DNA from: an uncultured Poribacteria bacterium
Lineage (GTDB): Bacteria; Poribacteria; WGA-4E; WGA-3G
Length of the DNA: 64,000 nt
Assembly (NCBI GenBank): GCA_958295855.1
Contig: OY282383.1
Location: forward strand, 3,948,481 to 4,012,480
Reading direction: 5' to 3'
Translations under genes and position numbers: made by a program
Notes under the pieces: model-generated
Database searches by the model: none
Told to the model about the DNA's origin: nothing
Seen by the model: only the letters and a program-made list of their open reading frames with translations
Shown here: positions 41,345 to 50,254 of the stretch, piece by piece
Position numbering within the stretch: the stretch's first letter is position 1
Layout: each line of letters begins with the position of its first letter

Positions 41345-42343
41345 CTAAACTCCCTGTAGTTCCAGTGTATCGCTGTGATGGCAAGCCACCTGGACACCCG
41401 GTGCCACCTCTTGGAGCTGCGGTGTTTCGGTCTTGCATAAGTCGGTTGCGTAACGGCACCGTGGGTGAAAATGGCACCCAGTGGGCGGCTGGGACGGATC
41501 TGGCACATCGCCCTCAAGTCGAATCTGTTGCCGTTTGCGTTGCGCACTCGGGTCGGGGAGTGGCACGGCAGATATTAACGCCTCTGTGTAGGGGTGTTTG
41601 GGCGACTGATAGAGCGTCGCTGCATCGCTAATCTCCACAATCCTGCCGAGGTACATCACAGCCACGCGGTCGCTGATATGTTCGACAACGCTCAGATCAT
41701 GTGCGATAAAAATATAGGAGAGCTGGAACTTTTCGCGGAGTTCCGCGAGCAGATTGAGAATCTGTGCTTGCACGGAAACATCAAGTGCGGACACCGGTTC
41801 ATCAGCGACGATGAGTTCGGGTTGAAGTGCGAGGGCGCGCGCGATGCCGATGCGCTGGCGTTGCCCGCCACTAAAGGCGTGCGGGTATCGGCGCATATCC
41901 TGCGGGCGCAAGCCTACGGAGTCGAGGAGTTCAACGATTCGATCTTCGAGTGCTGGCCCTTTTGCGGTGCGATTGACGCGCATCGGTTCACCGACAATAT
42001 CCGCGACAGTCATCCGTGGGTTGAGCGATGCGTGCGGATCTTGGAAAATCATCTGAATACGCCGGCGGAAAGGCAGCATTTCCCGATGCGTCAACTGTGC
42101 CAGATCCACCTGTTCCTCACCGAAGATGAAACTCCCACTTGTGGGTGGCATTAACCGGAGCAGACATCGCCCGGCAGTTGTCTTTCCACAGCCACTTTCA
42201 CCGACGAGCCCGAGGGTTTCTCCGCGTTGGACATCAAAGTTGATGCCGTCTACCGCTTTGACATATCCTACGGTGCGTTGAAAGATGCCTTTCTGTATAG
42301 GAAAGTATTTTCGGAGGTCTTTCACCTCAAGGAGTTTTGTCAT
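41345..42343 (-). CDS. Peptide ABC transporter ATP-binding protein (OppF type)
   Basis: 332 residues. Walker A GESGCGKTT, Q-loop MIFQDP, signature FSGGQRQRIGIARAL, Walker B ELIVADEP, H-loop IAHDLS, and the oligopeptide/dipeptide C-terminal zone with PTGCHFHPRCRYA, whose cysteines bind an iron-sulfur cluster in some relatives. It hydrolyses ATP to drive peptide import with OppD. Its stop is followed at once by the fused nucleotidyltransferase gene. A 158-bp gap with an epsilon repeat separates it from OppD. Confidence 0.94.
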   Translation of the reverse strand: MTKLLEVKDLRKYFPIQKGIFQRTVGYVKAVDGINFDVQRGETLGLVGESGCGKTTAGRCLLRLMPPTSGSFIFGEEQVDLAQLTHREMLPFRRRIQMIFQDPHASLNPRMTVADIVGEPMRVNRTAKGPALEDRIVELLDSVGLRPQDMRRYPHAFSGGQRQRIGIARALALQPELIVADEPVSALDVSVQAQILNLLAELREKFQLSYIFIAHDLSVVEHISDRVAVMYLGRIVEISDAATLYQSPKHPYTEALISAVPLPDPSAQRKRQQIRLEGDVPDPSQPPTGCHFHPRCRYATDLCKTETPQLQEVAPGVQVACHHSDTLELQGV

Positions 42344-42416
42344 TTTTTTGTCGTTGTCAGTACTGCGTCCAGTAAAGTTTTTTTTTGATTTCTAAGTCAC
42401 TGAAAACCCCATTGAG

Positions 42417-42497
42417 GTTCTTATGAAACCTCCGACGAGAACTACAGTGCAGCGCCACACCCATCTTGCACTCTCAATACTCCGCAAGGAATAACGA
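42417..42497 (+). repeat. Epsilon dispersed repeat, copy 2
   Basis: CCTCCGACGAGAACTACAG through CTCCGCAAGGAATAACGAA, between OppD and OppF. On the minus strand the start codon is mutated (CATAAG), so it gives no start here. Confidence 0.75.
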
Positions 42498-42501
42498 ATA
42501 A

Positions 42502-43560
42502 CTAATCTGCGTGAAGCCAGCACCTCACCGCGTGTTTTCCGTTGTCCCTATCTACAGATTCTTGTGTCCCCTGCCCCAGGGTGGGTTGGGAGTTGCTTTT
42601 TGTGTTGATTACGCCGAGGTCAGGCATCTGTCCGCATTCAGGCATCCGTTCGGGGCACCGCGGCGCAAATGAACATCCGACAGGAAGTGCCAACGGATGT
42701 GGCACAGTGCCAGGGATAGAGGGTAAGGTTTTCTGTGCCGTTCCGCCGAGTGCAGGGATAGACTGGAGCAAGCCGCGCGTGTAAGGGTGCATCGGTTTGT
42801 AAAAGATGTCATCCACACTTCCTTTTTCGACGACGCGCCCTGCGTACATCACGACGACTTCGTCAGCGAGTTCTGCGATAACCCCGAGGTCGTGGGTGAT
42901 GAGCATAATCGCCATCCCCATCTCGGCTTGAAGTTCCTGCATGAGGGCGAGCACCTGGGCCTGGATGGTGACATCCAGTGCGGTTGTCGGCTCATCTGCG
43001 ATGAGGAGCGCGGGCGAGCAACACAGTGCCATAGCAATCATCACGCGTTGGCGCATACCCCCGGAGAGTTGATGCGGGTATTCATCAACGCGTTGTGCTG
43101 GGGCAGGTATGCCGACGCGTGCGAGCATCTCAATTGCACGTTCACGCCCCGTTTTTTTGTCGACATGTTCGTGTAATACAATGGCTTCGGCAATCTGGTT
43201 TCCGACGGTATACACGGGATTGAGGGAAGTCATCGGCTCTTGGAAGATGATGGCAATTTCGTTGCCGCGGATAGTGCGCATCAACTCGCTTCGCGGGGAC
43301 ACCTGCACGATGTCCAAAGGTTCATCCGGGTTTCCGTTGCGATAAAACCGAATTTCGCCCGCTTCAATCCGCCCCGGCGATGGAACGAGTTGGAGCAGTG
43401 AGAGCCCAGTGATACTTTTCCCACAGCCACTTTCACCGACAACACCGACAGTTTGTCCACGTGCAATGGAGAAACTGACATCGTTCACAGCGTTTACGAT
43501 GCCGTCGTCCGTTGGAAATACCGTCTTTAACCCAGAAATTTCTAACAAAGAGTTTTTCAT
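42502..43560 (-). CDS. Peptide ABC transporter ATP-binding protein (OppD type)
   Basis: 352 residues from the ATG at 43560, where homology begins (LLEISGLKTVFPT); 27 upstream codons in frame lie over the promoter and are excluded. Motifs: GESGCGKSITG, IIFQEPMTSLNP, LSGGMRQRVMIAMAL, LLIADEPTTALDV, ITHDLG, and a PVGCSFAPRCPERM C-terminal zone. It is the first gene of the Opp operon, 45 bp downstream of a predicted transcription start. The leader consists almost wholly of a zeta hairpin (43577-43612). Confidence 0.94.
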   Translation of the reverse strand: MKNSLLEISGLKTVFPTDDGIVNAVNDVSFSIARGQTVGVVGESGCGKSITGLSLLQLVPSPGRIEAGEIRFYRNGNPDEPLDIVQVSPRSELMRTIRGNEIAIIFQEPMTSLNPVYTVGNQIAEAIVLHEHVDKKTGRERAIEMLARVGIPAPAQRVDEYPHQLSGGMRQRVMIAMALCCSPALLIADEPTTALDVTIQAQVLALMQELQAEMGMAIMLITHDLGVIAELADEVVVMYAGRVVEKGSVDDIFYKPMHPYTRGLLQSIPALGGTAQKTLPSIPGTVPHPLALPVGCSFAPRCPERMPECGQMPDLGVINTKSNSQPTLGQGTQESVDRDNGKHAVRCWLHAD

Positions 43561-43576
43561 AACACATCCAACAGAA

Positions 43577-43612
43577 TAAAAAAGTTGTTCATTAAAATTC
43601 ACAACTTGGGTT
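43577..43612 (+). repeat. Zeta hairpin in the OppD leader
   Basis: AAAAAAGTTGTTCATTAAAATTCACAACTT, with AAGTTGT/ACAACTT arms, a truncated copy of the repeat at 59493-59575. It falls between the -10 box and the OppD start. Confidence 0.75.
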
Positions 43613-43641
43613 ATTCTACACAAAACACGGTTGTGTGTCAA
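43613..43641 (-). promoter_or_regulatory. Near-consensus sigma-70 promoter of the Opp operon
   Basis: On the minus strand TTGACA (43641-43636), 17-bp spacer, TAGAAT (43618-43613), five or six of six matches in each box. Confidence 0.75.
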
Positions 43642-43852
43642 CTGTTTTCTCTAAATTTTACGACAGTGTGGAAACTGAGAACTGATAGCAGTTGCTGTGG
43701 GGGGTGTCTGTTTTTTCGAGAAGAACAGGAAGCCTGGAATTCGATTCCTTCCAGGCAGTTTGTAGTGGGGATGGAAGGCAGAGAAGGGAAATCCAGGTTG
43801 AAAAAGAAGAGCGCGGTTAAATGAAGGTTAAAAATTTAATTCCGTAAGAATG

Positions 43853-43936
43853 TTGCATCAGAAACCTCCGACGAGAACTACAGTGCAGCGCCAGACCCAT
43901 CTTGCACTCTCAATACTCCGCAAGGAATAACGAAAA
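43853..43936 (+). repeat. Epsilon dispersed repeat, copy 3
   Basis: Complete copy: minus-strand end CGTCGGAGGTTTCTGATGCAAC with ribosome site and ATG, plus-strand end CTCCGCAAGGAATAACGAAAAAATG. No gene uses either start here. Confidence 0.75.
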
Positions 43937-43976
43937 AATGGACAGGCGATGAAGCACCTAAACTAGGTCTGTGGTA

Positions 43977-44435
43977 TCAGTTGTGTCCACTGTCGCCTTC
44001 TGCGTCATGCTCACCCTTGCTTTCGCTACCGCTATCTCCGCTGGTGCCCACTTCGGGATGGGCAGTCCACGCGTTAAAGTCCGTGCTGGTTGCTACGAGT
44101 TCGATGGCTCTTTTTTCACCGGGGGCGAGATTGCCTGGAGTCGTCGGTCCGAGCTCTTTTCCGTTTGACAAGTGAACTTCAACGCGGACTTGCTGCAAAG
44201 TTTCGGAGGTTGTATTTTCCACGGTACCTTTGAAGGAATTGCTTTGCGCGTCGTAGGCTAAAATCAGTCGCGCTCCGTTTCGAACCTTATCGTATTGCTC
44301 GTTTAGCGTGAATTCAGTGTTAGATTCTTCGCCTTGGTCGCCAATAGGCAGTTCGCTTGTCCTTGAACAGCCGTTAATAATGGCAACCCCCAATACGATG
44401 GCAATGGCGGCGAGAATGCTGTGAATGCGATTCAT
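43977..44435 (-). CDS. Lipoprotein with FxLYD-like beta domain
   Basis: 152 residues from the ATG at 44435, with AAAGGAG 7 bases upstream. Signal peptide (SILAAIAIVLGVAIINGC) with lipobox IINGC. The mature part has a beta-sandwich look (RLILAYDAQSNSFKGTVENTTSETLQQVRVEVHLSNG), resembling FxLYD domains, then a Ser/Gly/Asp/His-rich acidic tail (SGDSGSESKGEHDAEGDSGHN) that could bind metal. It lies downstream of the sigma/anti-sigma pair, 235 bp away, and could be one of their targets, though nothing in the sequence proves it. Confidence 0.75.
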   Translation of the reverse strand: MNRIHSILAAIAIVLGVAIINGCSRTSELPIGDQGEESNTEFTLNEQYDKVRNGARLILAYDAQSNSFKGTVENTTSETLQQVRVEVHLSNGKELGPTTPGNLAPGEKRAIELVATSTDFNAWTAHPEVGTSGDSGSESKGEHDAEGDSGHN

Positions 44436-44496
44436 GAATGTGCTCCTTTTTGGAAGATATAGGTTGTGCAAGTTCATTTTTGGCGAAGCTTGCAAG

Positions 44497-44541
44497 CCAA
44501 GTTGTGAATTTTAATGAACAACTTTTTTATTTCTTACATGA
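44497..44541 (-). repeat. Zeta hairpin repeat
   Basis: Reverse-orientation copy CAAGTTGTGAATTTTAATGAACAACTT followed by TTTTATTTCTTAC. On the plus strand the stem is followed by a T run, so it could also terminate plus-strand transcripts. Confidence 0.7.
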
Positions 44542-44623
44542 CTTGCTATTCAAATTTTCAACGAACTGCGGTTGGATATGAAGGCCATTCGGCCCGACAA
44601 TATTTGATTCAGCGGCGGCTAAA

Positions 44624-44657
44624 GGTATGACACCCCTGCAAAGCAGGGGCAAATACC
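44624..44657 (+). repeat. Alpha palindrome
   Basis: GGTAT...CCCCTGC-AAA-GCAGGGG...ATACC (inner stem 44633-44649), 14 bp downstream of the anti-sigma gene. Confidence 0.85.
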
Positions 44658-44670
44658 ATAGTGAATGCTC

Positions 44671-45396
44671 CTACAACTTTGTTTTAATGTGGCTCCAAAA
44701 CACCGTTAATTTTTCGTTGGCAGTGCCTGGTGGATAGACAGCAAAAGTCGTGTCGACGGTGTCCTTGACTGTATCTGCGGCGCGGGTGCTCCACATCTCT
44801 GCAGAATTTAACGTTGCATCAAAGAAGTGGTTGAGGCTGGGCCGGGCAACGATTGCCTCGCGCTGTGATGTATTTCTGGCAACCGGTCCGGTGTCCGTTT
44901 CTGTTTGGGTGTCTTTAAGCAGTGCCCAAGAAGCCGGTGAGATGCGCGAGTGTCGGAGTCGCGTTTGTTCCATCGCTGTCAAGTTGGGTTCTATTTGCTG
45001 TGGGTTCGTAAAAAGCGCGAGTTGTACAAGGACACCTGTAGCAATGAGATAACAGAGCAGGGCGATGGCGTTGACAAACTTGGGGGATATCTCTACCTTT
45101 AACAGTTCAAGGCTCCACGCTATCGGATTCGCGAAGAATGCAACGTGTCGGCGTTTGTGCAGATTCCGGACGCGCTGCTGAATGTTACTAACGAGTTCCG
45201 GCGGGGGGAGAGGTGCTGCTAAGTTCTCTAATACGGTTGCGGTTTGCCATAACCCTTCATACTCAGATTGACACGCCGTGCAGGCTCGCAAATGTTGCAA
45301 AAAGGCACTGCGTGACACACCCTTTGCTATAGAATCTTGCTCGTGGGCTTTCAATATTAAATGGGGTAGATTTCTACGAGTCTGTTCGCAATTCAT
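44671..45396 (-). CDS. Putative anti-sigma factor with zinc-finger domain
   Basis: 241 residues from the ATG at 45396 (GGAGAG upstream). The cytoplasmic N-terminus carries a ZAS-like motif, FLQHLRACTACQSEYE (His-x3-Cys-x2-Cys), which in RsrA/ChrR-type proteins binds zinc and holds the sigma factor. One membrane segment (AIALLCYLIATGVLVQLALF) follows, then a ~95-residue outer part without recognisable domain. It would sequester the sigma factor encoded 84 bp upstream until a signal releases it. Confidence 0.8.
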   Translation of the reverse strand: MNCEQTRRNLPHLILKAHEQDSIAKGVSRSAFLQHLRACTACQSEYEGLWQTATVLENLAAPLPPPELVSNIQQRVRNLHKRRHVAFFANPIAWSLELLKVEISPKFVNAIALLCYLIATGVLVQLALFTNPQQIEPNLTAMEQTRLRHSRISPASWALLKDTQTETDTGPVARNTSQREAIVARPSLNHFFDATLNSAEMWSTRAADTVKDTVDTTFAVYPPGTANEKLTVFWSHIKTKL

Positions 45397-45480
45397 TTGA
45401 AACTCTCCGTTTGGGCGTTGCCGCGCTAAGCTGCGCATGAAAGCAGGGGCGTATTGCACTTCGCAATCCCATGATTAAAA

Positions 45481-46038
45481 TCAGAGGTAGTATTTGCTCA
45501 GTTTCACCTTGAGATTTTTCAACGCCTTGTTCAACCGCGATGCTACCGTGCCTTCCGCGCAGTTTAAGACTTCGGCGATTTCCCGGTACTTGAGGTGTTG
45601 CATATAGTACAACGTAACCACCTCGCGCTGCTTTGGAGGTAAGCAATTGATGGCTTCCTGAACTATCTCATTCTGCTCCGCTTTGAGTACCACGCGCTCG
45701 GGGGACTCCTTGTCGGAAGCAATATCCCGGATTTCAACTTCTTCGGTGTAAGCGGCAATCTTTCGGTCGCGGGATTGCGCTTTTCGAATCGACTGCTGGC
45801 ACGTGTTGATGCCAATGCGATAGAGCCACGTTCCGAACTGTGATTTGAATTGAAACGATTGAATGGACTTGTATGCCTCTAAAAAGGTTTCCTGCGTTGC
45901 ATCCGCAGCGTCCTCCGGGTTGCCGAGCATCCGATAGGCCAGCCCATAAATCTTGGCATGGTGGCGATTGACTAACTCATTAAATGCCTCAGCATCGCCC
46001 TCTACTGCTTTCTGCACGTAAACATCATCTGGAATCAT
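45481..46038 (-). CDS. ECF-type RNA polymerase sigma factor
   Basis: 185 residues from the ATG at 46038, with AAGGCGAG upstream. Region 2 is clear (AFNELVNRHHAKIYGLAYRML, then DAADATQETFLEAYKSI and FGTWLYRIGIN), and region 4 ends with LPPKQREVVTLYYMQHLKYREIAEVLNCAEGTVASRL. ECF sigma factors direct RNA polymerase to stress or envelope genes. The next gene on the strand encodes its likely anti-sigma. No target promoter could be assigned. Confidence 0.94.
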   Translation of the reverse strand: MIPDDVYVQKAVEGDAEAFNELVNRHHAKIYGLAYRMLGNPEDAADATQETFLEAYKSIQSFQFKSQFGTWLYRIGINTCQQSIRKAQSRDRKIAAYTEEVEIRDIASDKESPERVVLKAEQNEIVQEAINCLPPKQREVVTLYYMQHLKYREIAEVLNCAEGTVASRLNKALKNLKVKLSKYYL

Positions 46039-46167
46039 ATTTTTAATTCTCGCCTTGCAAGCTGTTGCTTTCAAACCAACTTGTTGGGATATTGTCTAGT
46101 TTGTTGCATCAGCGTTTCGCTTCCTTCATTTTTTTTGCGAATAAAGGAATTAATACCAAATTATCAG

Positions 46168-46635
46168 TTAATTTCTGGGCGACCGCCAGGCAGTACAGTG
46201 TGCCGTAAAGCGTTTTAGCGCACCACTTTTAACGATGATTGCCTCCGGACGCAGTACCGTGGCATACGAAGTCAGCAGCGCAATTGTATCAAGCAAAGCA
46301 TTGTAGCCCGACATGCCGGAGATATCAATGTAGATTTTGGTGAACGGTTCGCCCAACTCAAGTGCTGCTCCGACATCGAAGCCATCAAGGACTTGAAAAT
46401 GAAGTTCAGGGTACATTTTTCTTGCGCGTTCAATACATTTGGAACTGATGTCAGTGCCAATAATTTTTTTACACTGGGGGGCAATCAACGTCGTTGTTGT
46501 CCCCCATTCGCAGCCGATTTCCAACACAACATCGTCCGAATGTACCCACACCGGAATCGTTTCGCGGTATTCTTTAACGCCCCGTGTTGCAATGAACTGG
46601 GTTCGACTCTCGAATAATTGATTTTTGCTTGCCAT
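46168..46635 (-). CDS. Class I SAM-dependent methyltransferase-like protein
   Basis: 155 residues. Motif I VVLEIGCEWGTTT binds SAM, followed by IIGTDISSKCIERAR and IYIDISGMSGYNALLDTIALL. It is short for the class and ends abruptly after SGALKRFTAHCTAW, so it may be a minimal enzyme or have a shortened C-terminus. The substrate (protein, RNA or small molecule) is not evident. It is separated by ~40 bp from the small gene upstream. Confidence 0.78.
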   Translation of the reverse strand: MASKNQLFESRTQFIATRGVKEYRETIPVWVHSDDVVLEIGCEWGTTTTLIAPQCKKIIGTDISSKCIERARKMYPELHFQVLDGFDVGAALELGEPFTKIYIDISGMSGYNALLDTIALLTSYATVLRPEAIIVKSGALKRFTAHCTAWRSPRN

Positions 46636-46672
46636 GGAATCCTGTCAGTTTAAGATTGCCAAAACCAGCGGT

Positions 46673-46846
46673 TTAGGCAGTGTCGCACGCCTCGCAGACG
46701 AGGACGAAACGTTTGGTGCCGTTTGTTTCAAACTCTGTCTCGTAATCGTGGCTGACTGGCTCATTGCCACGCAACCGATCTTCGCGCCGCCGGTGTGATT
46801 TCTTCTGATACTTGTTCATGCCGAAGAACTTGTTTCGTTTTGCCAT
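46673..46846 (-). CDS. Small conserved-looking basic protein (57 aa)
   Basis: A 57-residue frame below the usual ORF length cut-off. It has AGGAAACAG just before the ATG at 46846, a strongly basic N-terminus (MAKRNKFFGMNKYQKKSHRRR), and a C-terminus RFVLVCEACDTA with a single C-x2-C half-knuckle. I do not recognise the family; a zinc- or RNA-binding role would be a guess. It lies 50 bp after the DUF499 gene and 37 bp before the methyltransferase start, and could be the tail of the defence operon. Confidence 0.6.
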   Translation of the reverse strand: MAKRNKFFGMNKYQKKSHRRREDRLRGNEPVSHDYETEFETNGTKRFVLVCEACDTA

Positions 46847-46896
46847 CTGTTTCCTCTGGTTTGTTCGTAACGGTTAATCAGGACTAACAGGTTTTC

Positions 46897-49800
46897 TCAA
46901 TCAAACTTCAGTTGCTCCGTGACTCTGCGGAGTGCCTCGTTTATTTTTTCTAGCACCTCAGTCGATGGGGATTCTCCCTCGGCGGTAATTGCAATGCGAA
47001 ACTTAAAGTCAAGTTCAGGGGCGATGGTAGCGAGATGGCTGACCGTTTCAGCCAAATCTTGAATTTCGATTTCAGTGAGGTGCGATTCAGCATGGCACAT
47101 CCACGCCGGCTGCCGCACCCGAATTTTGTAAAAGCCGTCGGTTTCGGTTAAAGACTCATCATCTGAGGCGATTATGCCATTCTTAATAGCGGATTCTACA
47201 GCGTAGCGAAACACATCATCAGGAATGGAAACGCCCCTCTTGGCTTCAAGTGTCTTTTTAATCAACGCGAGCGTTGGCTGGCCAGATTCCCAAGCGGATT
47301 CTACGTCAGTGCCAATGATGTCACTTGGCTCTATGGTTACTGGTGCTTGGGATACCCTTAAACCGACTCGATCGGCTTCAGCCGCATCACAAGGCCACTT
47401 GGCCGCTTTATTGGTAAATTCAAAGAGATTTTTAGCCAATGCTTCGTTGACAGCATCGATAATCACTGGCCACGGAATCGGTGAACCCTTGCGTGTGGCT
47501 AACGCGTCCATCAATTTACTGACATAAGAAGTTTCGTTCTCCCAGGCATCAGGCAGGGCCTTGTGGCTGAGTTCGGAACCGCTGATGGGCACTAGCGGCG
47601 CGAGTAATTCCAAATCATCGGTTATCTCCGCGTCAGGCATGACCTCTTTAAGATAGGCTTTGCTGTCACCGCGGGCCATCAGTAAACCGTTCTGAACCGC
47701 GGCCTGAATGGCATCCAGGAGAACCTTGTCAGATGCGAGTTTCGGTGCCTCATTTCCGTTAAAGAATTCCCGAATTGCCGCCACCGTTGTCGGGACATTC
47801 TCGCCTTGCCAGATGCCCGGCAATTGGCCGGGGCACAAAAACTCAGGAGTGAGGTTTTGGAGTTCCGCATGTTCAATCGGAACGATTTCTAACTCTTTTT
47901 TCCAATAGGCTTCATCAGCAGCGGGTGCTTCTCGCCAGTAGGTATGCTGCGAGCCATCTGGACGTACGGTGCGCAGCACGATCTGCCCTTCCGTAACGCC
48001 TCGCCGAAGGGTGTCAACGAATACCTGTCGATTCAACAAGCGAGGGAGGCGGGGGAGACTAGCAAACATGCGATGGAGCCCTTGGACAGGTTTTGCGGTT
48101 TCATCTTCTCCCCACAACGCAAAGTAGCTATCTGGTGTGAGCAGGTCTGGATCCAGCGCGGTGATGAGCAATCTCTCTTCTTCCATCAAAAAGGTTTTCA
48201 CGCGTTCAAAAGGTGATTCTGGGCCCGGCGGTAACAGCCGGGTTCTAATGTCGCCATCTTCGTCAACTGCAACTAGCACGCCATAAGTTGATGTGACAGA
48301 ATCTAAAATACCAGTTTCATCCGCTTGCTTGCGCTGTAGGAGGAGTGCCTTCTGTGTGCCGCTCAAAAGGTTCATCTCATCACTGCTTTCGATACCTTGC
48401 CAGCCAAGGATTTTCCGAATGCGTTGGCGCAACCCTGCCAAGAGTGAGTTTTCGGGGGCAAGAACGATGACGCTGTTCCCGTAAGTCCGCTGAAAAAAGG
48501 CTTTCAGTGCTGGCGAAATCTTCTCGCCCGGTACCGCTGCATGTTCAGGGCCTATAATGACGAAGTGGAGTTCTGGCGTGTCCGGAATATCGGTAGGTGA
48601 TTGGGGCAACAGGTGCCCCTTGACCTTATTTTCGTTCCTACCGAGGGCGGCATCTCTTATCCGCTTCACCAGATTTTCGTTGATTCGGTCTTCGGTGAGT
48701 CTCGCCATTGCGCGGACATGCATGTTGGTGAGGTTAGGCGTTGTCCCCAGAGCCCAGATGCGCTCGTTTTCTTTCAGAAACCAAGAGGCTGCGCGCCACT
48801 CCGCAAGCCCTTTCTCTACCGACATCACGTCAATGTCGGCGTGTGCGAGCAGCAGATGCAGGTCTGCCAATTCTGCTTTTTGCCCCATGGGTTGTGAGTG
48901 CAAGAAGGTCGAAAGGACTGCGACTTCAATTTCGCTGGATGTGAGGAGGGGCAATGTCTTCTGAATGCTGCGAGCTTTTTCGAGTTCACCTCTGAGAATT
49001 GGTGTCCACTGAGTGCCTTCATCACAGGCGTTAATGAGTTCTTGAACGGCATCCGACAGTTCGGTATTGGTGGTGAGGAGTGCATTCGGTCCAACAAACG
49101 TCGCGGTGTCTTTTCCGGCAGCAGCTTTCAGCAGCAGCGCGAATGTCCGAAACATCCCACGTGTCCCCTGGAATCTATCCAACTGTGTCCATTTTTGATA
49201 GAAAACCTCGATGAGATCTGGGTGAAATGGATAAGAGCGCAAGAGTTCATCATAAGCCTCCTGTCCCTTGTGTGAATCGCGGAGTGAGAGCTTTTGTCTC
49301 GCAGCGATGAGGCCATCCACAATGGCACGGCGTGTTTTCTCAGGCGGGACATATTCAAACAAGCGCCGGCGCAGCAGTTCCGAAATGTCTTTCCGCGACA
49401 CAGGTTCTACGGTGTGGTCCAAACGCCGAAACACACCTTCAAGCATATTTAAGACGCGACCGCCGGTCGCATCGTCGGCGATAATATCGGAGGTGATGAG
49501 GCTTGCGACGATTGCCGCGCGATCGACTTTGCCGACGGCTTGTGTCAGGCCTTGAAAAAAATCCTGGAGGATGCCGAACCGTCTCGGGTCATCATTAACA
49601 GCACCGCGTGTATACATGAGTGCTTCATCTAGCAAGATGAGAGTGGAAAGCCCTTCTGATGTCGGTGCTTTCAAGAGGTCAACAAGAAGGGGTTCAGCGG
49701 GTGTGATGTAGTTGGCTTCATGCCAGGCGACCTTGGCGAGGCCTTCATCGCCGGCAAGTTGATATGCCAAGGCACCCCACGGGGTTCGCACCTGCCGTTG

Positions 49801-50250
49801 CTTACCCTTAGGACTTACGACTGAAAGCCCGTTTTTTACATCGAATTTATCGAACGGGAGGAGGGCGACTCTCGCCTGCGGTACTGTGTCTAAACCGCTG
49901 AATCCCAGAAACTCCTGCACGGTGGCATGTGTTTGCAATTCGGTGCCGCGCTCCGCCAAATGCAGCAGCGCAATGAGTGCATGGGTTTTGCCGCCGCCGT
50001 AAGCAACTTGAACGCTGATGACCGGGTTTCCGCCTTGTCCGGCTAACCGTTGGAGTACGTCTCGCGCCAAGGTTTTGAGATTATAGGTAGGATAGGTGCG
50101 GTCGAAAAAGAGATTGGGTACCCGATAGACGTTGGGGGCTTCCCTTGTCCGCACAGCGTAGAGGTCGGCGGCGAACTCGGCGAGTTCAAGCGTGCCTTGT
50201 CGGACATCATCTCTTAAGATACAGTGTTCGTGCCAGGCGTTACTGCCCAT
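46897..50250 (-). CDS. DUF499 ATPase of a defence-type operon
   Basis: 1117 residues. The N-terminal AAA+-like domain has Walker A VAYGGGKTHALIAL (residues ~82-95) and a Walker B-like strand TLILLDEALMY. This arrangement, and the opening phrase on RDDVRQGTLELAEFAADL, matches the DUF499 (COG1483) family. Comparative genomics places DUF499 proteins next to DUF1156 methylases and SNF2 helicases in predicted antiviral systems. The ~800-residue C-terminus lacks a motif I can name. The start at 50250 follows GAGGA that overlaps the stop of the MNT-HepT gene, so the two are coupled. Likely role: NTP-driven effector or DNA-loading component. Confidence 0.85.
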   Translation of the reverse strand: MGSNAWHEHCILRDDVRQGTLELAEFAADLYAVRTREAPNVYRVPNLFFDRTYPTYNLKTLARDVLQRLAGQGGNPVISVQVAYGGGKTHALIALLHLAERGTELQTHATVQEFLGFSGLDTVPQARVALLPFDKFDVKNGLSVVSPKGKQRQVRTPWGALAYQLAGDEGLAKVAWHEANYITPAEPLLVDLLKAPTSEGLSTLILLDEALMYTRGAVNDDPRRFGILQDFFQGLTQAVGKVDRAAIVASLITSDIIADDATGGRVLNMLEGVFRRLDHTVEPVSRKDISELLRRRLFEYVPPEKTRRAIVDGLIAARQKLSLRDSHKGQEAYDELLRSYPFHPDLIEVFYQKWTQLDRFQGTRGMFRTFALLLKAAAGKDTATFVGPNALLTTNTELSDAVQELINACDEGTQWTPILRGELEKARSIQKTLPLLTSSEIEVAVLSTFLHSQPMGQKAELADLHLLLAHADIDVMSVEKGLAEWRAASWFLKENERIWALGTTPNLTNMHVRAMARLTEDRINENLVKRIRDAALGRNENKVKGHLLPQSPTDIPDTPELHFVIIGPEHAAVPGEKISPALKAFFQRTYGNSVIVLAPENSLLAGLRQRIRKILGWQGIESSDEMNLLSGTQKALLLQRKQADETGILDSVTSTYGVLVAVDEDGDIRTRLLPPGPESPFERVKTFLMEEERLLITALDPDLLTPDSYFALWGEDETAKPVQGLHRMFASLPRLPRLLNRQVFVDTLRRGVTEGQIVLRTVRPDGSQHTYWREAPAADEAYWKKELEIVPIEHAELQNLTPEFLCPGQLPGIWQGENVPTTVAAIREFFNGNEAPKLASDKVLLDAIQAAVQNGLLMARGDSKAYLKEVMPDAEITDDLELLAPLVPISGSELSHKALPDAWENETSYVSKLMDALATRKGSPIPWPVIIDAVNEALAKNLFEFTNKAAKWPCDAAEADRVGLRVSQAPVTIEPSDIIGTDVESAWESGQPTLALIKKTLEAKRGVSIPDDVFRYAVESAIKNGIIASDDESLTETDGFYKIRVRQPAWMCHAESHLTEIEIQDLAETVSHLATIAPELDFKFRIAITAEGESPSTEVLEKINEALRRVTEQLKFD

Positions 50251-50254
50251 GGGT

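Larger units (their letters stand above)
43561..43976. other. Intergenic region upstream of the Opp operon
   Basis: 416 bp: the zeta hairpin, the promoter, two adjacent hairpins CTGTT..AACAG and GCCTGGAA..TTCCAGGC (about 43706-43760), and an epsilon repeat (43853-43936). No gene. Confidence 0.65.

Noticed and set aside
43706..43760. Possible tRNA-like or riboswitch fold (two adjacent hairpins)
   Set aside because: The TTCGATTCC string resembles a T arm, but no acceptor, D or anticodon arm can be drawn around it.
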